NCBI GenBank assembly: GCA_014925825.1
Contig: JACGCK010000058.1
Coordinates: 1-64,000 of the forward strand
Source of the DNA: Pholiota molesta
Lineage: Eukaryota > Basidiomycota > Agaricomycetes > Agaricales > Strophariaceae
Length of the DNA stretch: 64,000 bases
Direction of reading: 5' to 3'
The position numbers and the translations under genes were made by a program. The notes below the pieces were generated by a model that was not told where the DNA came from, searched no databases, and saw only the letters and a program-made list of their open reading frames with translations. Shown one piece after another: positions 23,701 through 34,079 of this stretch (position 1 is its first letter; each line of letters starts with the position of its first letter).

Positions 23701-26700
23701 CGCGGTCCTGCGAGAGGAATCGCGGCAACCGCGCAAGAACTTAGAACACAGAGTGAGAGAGAAAGAGACGAGGAAGATCAGTTAGATTACTCAGTAACAG
23801 AAGACTCAACTTAGAAGTGACGATGATGCTGGATTCAGCCCTTGTGCGTGGACCCTGCACGCTCATCGGCCGGCTGGAAGAGGGAGTGCGGAGGACCAGA
23901 CACTGGAAAGAGACGTGGTTGCGAAAGTGCAAGAAACGAGGAGGAGTGGCTGAGGCGTATGATATCACGTGCGGAGTCCGTGCGCGTTGGGATTATTCGG
24001 GGTCCCGCATCTTGGGAGGTAACCGCGATCTCGTCGTAGAGCTCGATAACCATCACTCCTCCGCTCCTCCTATGCAGGCCGTATATGCAGTCGCTCGCTC
24101 GCTTCTTCTTACTATGAAGCTAGAAGCGTTGGCTTATGAAATGGGTTGGAAATCTGCATGTGAGGAGCGTAAGGCACTGTTCGTGATGCGTCCTCCAGTT
24201 CATCTTCCCTCACCCATTCTCCACTCGTCCCCTTTCCAGCCTCCGCGTTCCTTCCGTATTCTCCCTGCAGAACAAAGGGCCATCCGACGCTTTCCTCGCA
24301 GGCGCTGAGGATCTCGTGTGTGTTTCGTTTCCGCGCTCTGGCCGAGGTCGGTGGGCGCATGGTGGGTGGGCGAGGTAGGTTGATGGCGTCGTCGAGGGGC
24401 AGGCTGTGTTGCGGACGGAGGGCGGAAGGCCACCCTTGTGTTGTATGCGTGTGTGTGTTAGCGCGGTGTGCGCTAGACGCACCACTGTCGATTGCGAACC
24501 TGTGATTCCGGGCGTCCGTCGACGCAGGGTTTTGCTTGGGTGCATACGTTCAATTGGGCGTGTGCAGTGATTTTCCTCCGTCAGCATTGCCAAGCGCGAT
24601 TCGTACGCCGTTCTCCATTCCCGAATTCTCTCCCGTACTTGCTGCCCCTGTCCGGATTGATTGTCTACCCGTCACTGCGAACGCCGGCCCCCTCGCGGTC
24701 TGCGCGGGACATGGTGCTGTGGCGGTACGGCGTGTTGAAAATTTTTCTGTGCAGGGGCACCCCAAGCAAGCTTCGTCGAGCGCTCCTGTTTTCGTTGTCG
24801 CCTTTTCTTTCCCCGTTTCTTTTCATTTTGCATTCGAACGGAACCCTGTCTCTATCCTATGTAGCCCGAGATGCGCACTCCAGCCCTCTGAATCCGCCAT
24901 GTCACACCCGTACTACCTCTCTCCGAACGCGGCTGTGCAGCTCGCCCACGCTCCCCCGACTCTGCACAGACGCTATAAGTATCCACAAGAGAGCGCATAC
25001 GATTGTAGAACGGTGTGAAAGAAAGGATGCCCAGCGTACCCGCTGGTCTCATGATCGATGGCTGAGGGTCTTTAGGCTGCGCTGGCGGGGTGTGCGCTGG
25101 ACGTGGCGCGCGCGATTCTGGGCATGGGCGCATGTTTGACCGTCGGATTGCGGACATGCATGGGGATTCCGCATTGACGTGCGCAAGGGATACCGAGTGT
25201 CTTCGTGCACCGTCCTCTATTCCCGACCCCTACCTGCCCCTGTCTGGATTGGGTACATGACCACTCGACACTGCAAATTTCACGCCCCCGCATCGTCTTC
25301 CTGGGGGGGCGTCTTGCTGTGGCAGTGGAAATATTTACCTGGAGTCCAGATAGGGGCCGATGCGCGGCGGATCCTGGGGTGCGTTGGATGTGCGTTGAAA
25401 TCCCTCGCGTTCGGATTTTGAGCGCTGTATTTTGTATTTCCTTTTCGGTTGACGTCCGGTCGTGGCGAGGCAGCGCATTGCAAGAGCCCAATCAGAACCC
25501 TGCATGCGCGTCTATATTCCGAGGGCATGCTCAAGGTCGAGTCGAAACTCGAGACTCGAGCGTTCATTCAGTGCCGCCGTCCTACTTACTGACTGACAGT
25601 CACTCGGCTGACATTTTTTGGATGCCCAGAGAGTGCGTCCCAAATAATTTCTGAGTGCGCCCGCTGGCACGGCGCGTGTCGTGGGCTGCGCTTGGGTGCG
25701 TTCGGTCGGTGCTGTTCGTGGAGGCGTGGAGGGTCTTCGTTGTAATGATGGTTTGAGACGACGGCGGTCTTGGAGTCGAAGAGGGTCGAAGAGGGTCGAA
25801 GAGGCGCAGTGTGTGTTCGGTTGGGGGTGCACCCCACCCGGCCGCGCGCACGGATTTTCGCATCTGGCCATTCCTGGCGGGCCGACAGTGACACCGCAGA
25901 TTCCTGGCTCTGTTCAGACGTTCCCGTGGACAGTGACTTCAAAACGCGTCGTCTCCAGCTCGAGGCGCTGCGCCATCTTCGACTGGGCCTGTACAATGGT
26001 CCATGGATATCCAGCAGCGCTCGCACTGGGTTTGTCGGCCTGCCTGTCCTTTCCTCCGTCTTTTGTCTCGTTGCACACTGGGTTCTGCCTGCCACGACTT
26101 CATTTTAGCATCGCACCAAAGCGCGCGATTTGGGTTGTATAAGCTATGCCACCTGCCTGTCGAAGGTGCGATAGGAAGAGCGGGGCGGTATTGATCGCGA
26201 GGGCTCTCTGTTCTGCCGTTTTTGTATAGAGGTGATGGTGGGCGCTGATGAGACTCAGTGGACCTTTGCAGGTAGGAATAAGAGTGGTGTTGGGGATTGC
26301 ATGTATATAATTAAAATATACGAGGCTACATGTAATTCGGTGAAGAAAGCCAAAAACCAAGAAAATTGACCGCGTTCTGTAGCGATACTATGTATGTGAG
26401 TGTCTGTCTGGCGTGCATTCCTCATGACGCGGACGGGATCGATGGTGATCGCCGGTTTTATAAGTAGAATCGGAGATGGTATACAAGGGCGAGAAGAGGG
26501 AGATGGAGACATGGGAGGCGGGGACGCGCGATGGCACGCTATACGCCGCAGACCCTTTTCTGCCCCTATCGAAGCAGAACCATCGCAGCATCGCACTTTC
26601 CAGATCATCAAGATGAAAGTGCAAAAAGTGCGATGAATGGAATCTTGCAGACGATGGGGGCATGCGAGGGGTCGGGACGTGGTTGCGAGTGAGGGAGGTA

Positions 26701-27180
26701 GCTCGTCGCTGGCCAATCCAAAATCCAGAAGACGGATGGATGTGCGGAAAAGAAAAAAAGGAGCGAAAGACCAGAACTCGGGGGCGATCGCAAGGAACGA
26801 ACCGACCTAAAGGACGACCATCGGGATCATGGCCGGACAGAAAGCGGCGCATCGCACGTCCAGCTCCAAGATCGTCCACTCCGCCACTACTGACGCAACA
26901 GGGGCAACATCCACGCCGTCTAGGGTTGTGGGAGTGCCACTGACTGACGCAGCGCGCATAGGGAGACGACGTGGATGATATCAATGGTGATCGTCGTACT
27001 TTCACGTATGTAGAATCGATGATAGGGCGAGAAGATGAAGATGAAAAGAAAAAAAATCGAGGACACGATATCGAGGGCATGCCATCATCCCCACTTTCTT
27101 CTGCCCCCATCACCCAGGATCACAAATAACGACCACTGCAGCATCGCGCTCGTCAAACAGTAATAAGGACGCAAGCACAA
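19480..27180. repeat. Sub-repeat doublets inside the array units
   Basis: A roughly 420-540 bp sub-repeat marked by ATATCGAAGGCATGC, then CTTCTGCCCCCATCA and GCATCGCGCTCGTCAG, occurs twice per unit. Copies begin near 19482 and 19933, 22651 and 23068, and 26528 and 27066. The doublet therefore predates unit amplification. Confidence 0.7.
20724..23965. repeat. Array unit 2
   Basis: Starts TATCACGTGCAGAGTCCGTG. Contains CAGGCCGTATA at about 20830, CTATCCGG-type strings near 21480, the ACATGTAATTCGG anchor near 22455 and a doublet of sub-repeats. Confidence 0.7.
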
Positions 27181-27834
27181 GAAACGTGCGGTGGATGGAA
27201 TGGCGCGATCGATGGGGGCGTACGAGGCGCAGGATATGATCGTGAGCGAGGAAGGTAAGTATGGCTGGGCCAATCGAAAACCCCAAACATGGACAGGCAT
27301 CGAAAAAAAGTGAAAAGAAGACAAAAAAGCGGGCGTTCAGAAGAACCGAACCTAAAAGATAAATGGCCAGACAGAAAGCGAGCCATCGCACGCCCGCAAC
27401 GTCCAGCTCCAAGATCGTCCACTCCTCCATGCTAGTGTCACCACTGTAAACATCCAGCGCGGCTAGCGTTGTGGGAGTACCACTGACGCGCCGGCGGTGT
27501 GATGTCTGACGCAGCGAGCATGGGGAGCGGATGGATGCGTGGCGAGGCTGGTTGTGTTGCGAGAGACGACGAGAAGGACGAAGTGGGCGCGCAGTCGCTT
27601 TGAGACGGTTCAGTATCATTGCAGGGAGAAAGAGACGCCTCGGAGGAAGATCAGTGGAACCATACTTCGTGATAGAAGACTTAACCAGAGATGACGGTAT
27701 GATGCGGGGCTCAGCTGCTCCGCCAAGGACCCCGCGAAGGCAACTTGCCGGCTGGACGAAGGAACGTGGAGGACCAGACGTTGGAGAGAGGGGCAGCAAC
27801 ACTGCAAGAATTGGACGGATGACGCGTAGAACAT
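23966..27834. repeat. Array unit 3
   Basis: Same order of anchors as unit 2. It is longer because a segment around CTATTCCC...GTCCGGATTG is present twice (about 24590 and 25200), which accounts for most of the extra 600 bp. Confidence 0.7.
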
Positions 27835-29600
27835 CACGTGCAGCGTCCGTGCGCGGTTAGGGTTTCCTCGGCTCTGTTCCCTTCCATCTCAATCCCATCT
27901 CTAGCCTCTTATCATGGGAGAGATTCAAAACCCTGCGCCGACCGCCCTGCGCCTGGATCCTCCTCCGCTCCTCGTATGCAGGCCGTATAACCCATCGCTT
28001 CCTCTTACTATCAAGCTAGAAGCGTTGGTTTATGGAGGAATGGGTTTATGAGACCATTGTGCCATATATGAGAGTGGAAGGGGACTCCATAGGCCGTCCT
28101 AGTCATCACGCACAGCCCTCCCGCTTATCCTCCCCCGCCCAGCCTCCTTTCGTCCCTTTCCAGCCTCGCAGCCTACCTTGGGCTTCCATCCGTTGGGCGT
28201 TCTTGGCGCCGTTCTCTATTCCCTTCCCGTCTGCGCCCCTATCCGGATTGGCTCACCTGGCATCACTCATCACTGCGCATGGTCGCTCTCCTCCCTGTCT
28301 CTCTGGCGGGGGGTGCTGCTGTGTTGTTTCATCGTCCGAGTCGGATTAGATAGGGGCAGATGTGGGGGGATGCTAGTGGTGTGCTACTCTCCATGTGCGT
28401 TTCCTCGCGTTGGTGTTGTCCTGCGGGCGGCGCCCCGAGCGATCTCTAAGTCGGATGCAGGAGGACGCGAACGGGCGCGCCTTGCTATCGATGTGTTTCG
28501 CGTCGTGTGCGATTTGGTACCCGCAGACATCCCGCCGTCGCTGTGCACATGTGCGTTACCTCGTGTGCGGAGGTATCGAGGGATGAGAGAGGGAGCAGCT
28601 GGATGGCGTGGGAGCCGCGCGCTAGCTTGCTTGCTTGATTTCTTGCTTGCTGTGGTTCCCCGGTGCTCGTCGCGCCAAGATCGGTCGAGGCAGTGGTGAG
28701 AGATCGTCGATCGCATGATGACCAGGGAGGGTGAGGAGGCGGGTGCATGGGAAACGCGCCATGCTTGATGGGTTGGTTGGTTGCGCTTCGATGGGGTGTG
28801 CGTTGGGCGGCGCTGGCGTTGCGGAGGGTGTTGGAGGCTCGTGTCATATTGGATGCAGGAACGACACACGCAAGCGGTGGGCCTTCGGGGTGCACGGCGA
28901 CATCGCGTTGGTGTTTTTCTGCGCGGCTTGGCTGGCGTCCCGAGTATCCGTCCGACGTTCTCCCGTCCGCTGTGTCTCCCGGTCACGTTTGCTTACCTCC
29001 TCCTCCTCCTCGACAGCAGGTAGTCGTGGTCCGCATCTCTGGCCGCCGTCTTCGACGACGCCCGCCCGCCGTCGCCTTCACACGCGCTACCGCTCGCTCG
29101 CTCGTACGATTTCGGCTGGCCTCGCGAAGCCACAGCGTACAAGCTCTATCTTTGGATGTGAGGATCCCACCGCCCCGCTCCGAACCGCACGCGCCATTCC
29201 GTGCTCTGGCCGGCTGGCATGGAGCGTTCCGTGGGCTGGCTGTGTCGGGTGCGCGCGGTGCTGTGCGTGGAGGTGTCTGTCGGGGTTCACATGCGTTGTT
29301 GTTCATTTATTTTATTTATTTAGAAGGCAGGCGACGGTGGCGCTGGGGCTCGTGGGTGTGGCGCTTCTCGTGATGAGGGTCCGAGAGGCGGAGTTTTTGA
29401 GTTTGGTTGGGGGTGTACCGGAACGGGTGGACAGCGATGCTGAGGATTTTGTTTCTTTCTCGGCGTTCAAGTGGATAATTCAAAGCGCCTGGCCTCCGCT
29501 GGAGATGCTAGGCCATCTTCGACAATTTATTGGATTCTATATTACGATGTCTTACTTACATGATAGGTATAGAGCCCTCGTCCATTTGCATTTGCGCGCT
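27835..29600. repeat. Array unit 4, truncated
   Basis: Begins with the CACGTG anchor at 27835 and keeps the GC-rich proximal half (CAGGCCGTATA at about 27979; CTATCCGGATTGG near 28240). It stops before the ACATGTAATTCGG anchor and the sub-repeat doublet. Confidence 0.65.
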
Positions 29601-30690
29601 TGATGTGTACGTTCAGACTCGAATGATCATAGGTTACTGGTGCATTCAAGTTTGGTAGATGTCCTCGCCCCATGATGCGATGCACAGAGATCGGTCTATG
29701 CTCACCCCCAGCGCGCGTGGCCATGGGAAGGCACTTGAAGACGATATGAATGTATACTGAGCGCGTGGTTTGTACATGATCCATGAATGAACAGTTAGCA
29801 AATCTCGCCTGATGATTCCTGAATCCGTGTCCGCCAGTCATCTTGAAACCTCATCAATCCCTAGCCTGACGCAATCCATCAAGTGAGGTAGGTGAGGCGC
29901 ACGATGGATTAACGTAGTAGACAAGGGAAGTGACTCGTAGCTATACATTGGCGGACAGCAGTATTCCATGGAATAGGGATGTGTGGGGGAGGGAAGTATT
30001 GGATGCGAACCACAATACGTAGAGAACGAGTATATGGATACGCTTACTTTGCAGTTAGGGTATCAAAAACATCGCCGAGGTATCGCTTCATGGAATTGTC
30101 GAGCATCTAGAAGGGCTGGTTCTCATCGAGATCAGATCCTGTAGAGAGAATACATTGCGGAAAGTACAGCCGACATGAACAGATCACTGATTGGACAGCA
30201 TAGGTTCGGGGGATTATGACGAGACAGTGCATAAGCTTCGCTACACGAAAGACGGCCTTCCAAGCTGAGAAATCATCGTGCACAGGCCTCCGAGGCGAGA
30301 GAGAGAGCCGATCGTCGGCAACAACGGGCGCAAGTCCTGGTGTGTAAGGCGCAGGTAAGGCGTACGCGGCGTAACCACTAAAATTCCACCTGCTTCGTTG
30401 GGGGTGACGAAACTTCGTTGTAAAGAAGGCGCCTCGTACCTATTCCCTGATTCCCATTCAATGCTCCGAGTGCTCCTTATTCAAAGGTGCATGTGGGCTT
30501 GGACGAATGTCGCGCAAATTACGGGGACTGCATTTGGTTGCTGGCAAGTTGCTCCCTCGATTCTGCCTCGATTCATCGAGGATATTCATTCTCCGCTTGA
30601 ACTCATCAATGGTCCGTGCATTCATGAACCAACCCTACCCTTCATCTTGTCTCTGTCCGCATTACACCAACGATGTTTCAGTTTGTGGCG
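29600..30690. other. Intergenic, no gene supported
   Basis: Leaves the array and enters ordinary composition. Open frames at 30398-30694 and 30507-30770 are not recognisable and overlap each other. No repeat is seen. Confidence 0.45.
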
Positions 30691-31268
30691 ATAGTCCTCC
30701 CCACGCACTGTTTTGGCCGATATCTTTCGTACATCCTTCCTTATCAGATCTCGATTCCGCTTCCTATTGATTCAGACTACCAAGTAACTAAATGAGGTGT
30801 GCCACTGCAAATTTTTACGACATGGCTGATCCTTACAATACCAGTGGCTTAGGCAAATGACACATTCACGAGGCTTCGGGGCCCATATGGGCGCTATTTT
30901 GCACCCACAACACCCTAATTTGGCGAATGCGCACTCTATGATCGAAACTTCATGTTTTCTTGACTCACTATCACGAGAAAATGCATGTGCTGTTACACCT
31001 TTCTGCGGCGACCGGCGAAGCCTGTAGTGGCAAATTCCCTTACCTGGTATAACCTCTGGCTTCTCCCGAGGCCGACATTATCGTATGCCCAGACAGACGC
31101 GTCTGCGTGTCAAACTGTCCTCGCGCATATAGCTGAGCCTTGGGCCATTTCCTCGGACCTCAGGAATCAGGACTTCATTTTCATCTCCTTCCCAAAAAGG
31201 TATTTCTTTCTGTATACGGCGAGGCACAATTGTCGTCTGTGGGGTAGGCGGCGGAGTGTTCATCGCCC

Positions 31269-31276
31269 TATTTAAA
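31269..31276 (+). promoter_or_regulatory. TATA-like element of C-C-H-C gene 1
   Basis: TATTTAAA lies 74 nt before the ATG at 31343. The same element lies 66 nt before the ATG of the duplicate (41871-41878), which supports a conserved core promoter. Confidence 0.5.
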
Positions 31277-31342
31277 CTTCCCTCTGCTGTTACTGAGCAT
31301 CTCCGTTCTAACACCACAACACACGCCCACTATCCTCCAAAC

Positions 31343-31642
31343 ATGAGCCGTACAGTTACTACCAAGAGATCTTCGAAGGCACAGGCGGCACGGGGGTTGC
31401 GGCGCCAAAACCTCAATGTTGCAGAGCGGCGCGAGATCCTCACGAGCGACCCAGATGCGCTCGGGTTCTCGGAGGCGTCTGTTTATTGTCGATACTGTCG
31501 ACGTGAAATCAGTCTTGACAGACGCGGTGGTTCGCTCTACTACCTGGGGTTCTGGACCAAACATAAGGTGACGAAGACGTGCCGCCTCAATAGAGTTGCA
31601 GCCCTGAACGCGGCCGAGACTCTGGCCACGCTGGGACTGTAA
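31343..31642 (+). CDS. Small C-x2-C-x21-H-x5-C protein, copy 1
   Basis: Intronless 99-aa protein of unknown role. A basic N-terminus (KRSSKAQAARGLRR) precedes RREILTSDPDALGFSE and a compact putative zinc site: Cys49, Cys52, His74 and Cys80 (CRYC ... YYLGFWTKHKVTKTC). The same four positions and spacing occur in the genes at 41937 and 54847-55500. The pattern resembles short BED- or zinc-ribbon-like domains common in mushroom genomes, but I cannot name the family. The start is the ATG after the TATTTAAA promoter. Compared with copy 2, the C-terminal part lacks the two introns and the 25-nt exon. Confidence 0.7.
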   Translation: MSRTVTTKRSSKAQAARGLRRQNLNVAERREILTSDPDALGFSEASVYCRYCRREISLDRRGGSLYYLGFWTKHKVTKTCRLNRVAALNAAETLATLGL

Positions 31643-32082
31643 ACTGGGTCGCAGTTATAGAGATTACATATGACTTTCGCAACGCATTCTGTTTCGCATG
31701 AAATTATCAACTGTCTGTCTATCGTGCTAGTTATGTTTTTCTTTCAGTTTGCTTTCGCGGTTTTCCGATTATTCCGATTATGATTCCGCCAGCACGCTCG
31801 TCACACATATTCCGTTACAGTGGTCGATGTGAAATGCCAGTTCTCGTCATATCGTACCTTTCCTGGCTTTCAGCTCTCGAACGCCAAGACGCCTTCTTCT
31901 ACAGTCCTTCTCATCTGGTCCAGAACATATCACTCTGAATGTATTTCTCGATGTTGCCACGAATGTCATTTGAAAACCCACAATTGAGGTTTATAAATAG
32001 GATAGCGGCATTTCTCGGCCCTCATTTAGTACAAGAAGGCTGCTGTAAAACTGTACCAAATACATCCTTAATCTCTCCTGCC

Positions 32083-32786
32083 ATGGACTCATATGACGAA
32101 TGGGTGAAATCCCTTGAAGAACGCAACGCTAAACTGAACATTTCTACCGCCAGCCGCATATTCGAAGTAAGTTTCTCTCCAATACACTTAATTTAATTTA
32201 GACATATGCTCTCCGAAGGTTGGATCCTCGCACACCCTTATCATCTTCGAGATCGGGAGTGCTGTAGGAAGCGAAGAGATGCAAGAGCTGATCAACGAAG
32301 CTGTCAAACCAGGCCGGTATGGGGTTATCTATAACGTCAAACCTGGTTTATGGGCTCTTTCAGAGGGTTCAGAAAGCGAAGAGCCGCCTTTCACCGCGAC
32401 CTGGGTTTCTGACGAACACATTGATTACGACGCACTGCCTCAAGCGTCCCTCGTCTCTCCTCTGGACCTTGATGGCGTCGAATGGAGCAGAGTTCACGGC
32501 GATCATTTGAACTCGACGGTGGGCTGTATAATTGCTCTTGAAATCGCGCAGGAATTTGAGGAACTGGGAATGGACGATGCCACATGTGCATATGCCGATT
32601 TAGGTGGTGTGGTACCCGGAGGATTTATTTGTGAGTCGTGTCGATTATGTAGAGTTTGAATCTCATTATCCATCTCTATTTTTAATTGCAGTTGGCCCAT
32701 ATGAAGCCGTCCGTCATGAGGTCCACGTTCGGGTTCAAAATGATGAAGTTGTTCAAATCAAAGTAATCTGGGTCAATGAGGATTAA
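32083..32786 (+). CDS. Family X protein, copy A (unrecognised)
   Basis: Predicted 196-aa soluble protein of unknown function. Three exons: 32083-32166, 32219-32630 and 32692-32786. Introns are 52 and 61 nt, with the second in phase 1. The start MDSYDEWVKSLEERNAK leads into a helical region. Then come LIIFEIG, VIYNVKPGLWALSEGSESE, TATWVSDEHIDYDALPQ, LDGVEWS, NSTVGCIIALEIAQEFEELG and a strand-rich tail (GPYEAVRHEVHVRVQND). No signal peptide, membrane segment or known catalytic motif is seen. Two further copies follow at 36692 and 37729 with the same exon structure and intact frames, so the protein is probably under selection. A TATAAATA lies at 31992. Confidence 0.8.
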
Positions 32787-33479
32787 ACAACTAAATTGGA
32801 CAATCGAATATCCACTTCGTGTTCCTTCTTTCCAAGTAGCTCTTCCAATTAGTAGATATTGCATATGGATTCAATTATGTGTCTGTGTAACATTGCGAGC
32901 AATGAACTTATATCTCTGCCCCGACTCTCCCATAGACGTTAGGTACTTATGATAATCGGTGCAGTTGGCATTTCCAACACGCCTATAGAGATGCTCGACT
33001 CTCGAGCGAATCCTAGATTTCCTACTCGACGATCGTCCAGCGCTCTATCCAGCCGACCTCGTTAGATGCGGTTCACGTGAATGGGTCTCTGCAGTCCGCT
33101 ATGATGTGTGCTATGTCACACAGGGACGGTTTGATCGTAGAAAACGTAGACCCACAGTCCCAGAATTGCACCAGCCTGCATGCTATCCGATGCTGGTCGG
33201 AGTACAGTTGATCACCTGTGCGCGACCTTCGAATAGTCCAAGCGAGGCTACACGCATCTGCAGAGCTGTTGAATTGGCCTGATGGAGCTCACTTCTTTCG
33301 GGGACGCCCAAGAAACCCTCGTAGAATCTAGGATAGCCGAAGGGTGAAGGAGACGCCATAATATGAGCTAAATAACTTATCCCGTCGGTGACGGTGAAGC
33401 AGTGCTTTATGTTCTCTACAGAAAATCCTCTGAGTAGCTTGTATCACATACTTGGCAAGTATTGTACAACTCTGGATTA
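32787..33479. other. 3' flank of family X copy A
   Basis: No gene. About 32940-33110 matches 38620-38760 downstream of copy C (shared CACGCCTATAGAGATGCTCG), so the flank was duplicated with the gene. Confidence 0.6.
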
Positions 33480-34004
33480 CTGTACCATTTCGACCGATTG
33501 TTCAAATCACGCATCACAGGCGCTTATGAACTGAACAAATGTGTAATTCGTCACGGATCACAGGCATGAGTGAACAATGTTGTAAATGAAAATTATTAGG
33601 CTTAAAATGGGCTTAAAAGACCAAAAAAAAATTGCAGATAAACAATTATGTGATCTAGGCATTCTCTTGGACCTTTTCACCAAAGGGCTTTGATGCTAAC
33701 AACTTTTCTCAGAACTGGGGCACCAACTGGATTAATCTGGGCTTATTTATAGATTTTGTGTTATTATTTTGATTGAATTCTATATCCTCAGCAACAACCG
33801 CGTAAAAAAGACTTCGACTACCAGTATAACAATAATATTATTAAGTCTAGGATGTAAGCTTGGTTCGTGGTAAAAAAAATTGTTCACTGGCAGTGAACAA
33901 TTTTTTTGGTGCATCACGCATCACATCTTCTTGTGAACACCGGGTTCTGTGAACTTTGGGCATCACGCGTCACAGGCCGTGAACGATTGGTCGAAATGGT
34001 ACAG
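33480..34004. mobile_element. Tc1/mariner-type MITE with TA target duplication
   Basis: A 525-bp element. The left end CTGTACCATTTCGACC and the right end GGTCGAAATGGTACAG form 25-bp terminal inverted repeats with two mismatches. It is flanked by TA at 33478-33479 and 34005-34006. There is no transposase frame. The interior is AT-rich with several TGAACA/TGTTCA motifs and CATCACGCRTCACA strings near both ends, as expected for subterminal transposase-binding sites. Confidence 0.8.
33873..33907. repeat. Perfect inverted repeat inside the MITE
   Basis: Two 17-nt arms (AAAAAAATTGTTCACTG and its exact complement) around a single G. It could extrude a hairpin. The arms carry the TGTTCA subterminal motif of the element. 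Confidence 0.85.
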
Positions 34005-34079
34005 TAGACGATCATTGGCACACACAGCATTCAATTGATGTCACCGACGCGTACATTAGGCACTCCCGCGGCATGCAAG

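Larger units (their letters stand above)
17104..29600. repeat. Array of degenerate 3.2-3.9 kb tandem units (macrosatellite-like)
   Basis: A gene-free 12.5-kb stretch built from long related units. An anchor string (CACGTG, then GTCCGTGCGCG) occurs at 17104, 20724, 23966 and 27835, giving spacings of 3620, 3242 and 3869. A second anchor, CAGGCCGTATA, follows about 106-144 nt after the last three. A third, ACATGTAATTCGG (degenerate in the first unit), lies at about 19105, 22452 and 26323, each about 1.5-1.6 kb before the next CACGTG anchor. Order and spacing are conserved across units. The many 60-290 codon frames on both strands are not conserved as proteins, and I see no transposase or reverse transcriptase. 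Confidence 0.8.
30780..31910 (+). repeat. Segmental duplication, copy 1 (partner 41400-42655)
   Basis: Collinear similarity covers promoter, gene and 3' flank of the C-C-H-C gene. Shared strings include TTTGGCGAATGCGCACTCT, CCTATTTAAACTTCCCTCTG and GACAGACGCGGT. The 3' flank similarity runs to about 31906. The copies have diverged by substitutions and small indels. Confidence 0.8.

Noticed and set aside
26388..27802. Minus-strand frames of 230-241 codons in array unit 3
   Set aside because: Same reason: repeat-derived, no domain, broken in units 1 and 2.
17104..29600. LTR retrotransposon or Helitron interpretation of the array
   Set aside because: No reverse transcriptase, integrase or helicase motifs, no clear LTR pair and no target duplication seen.
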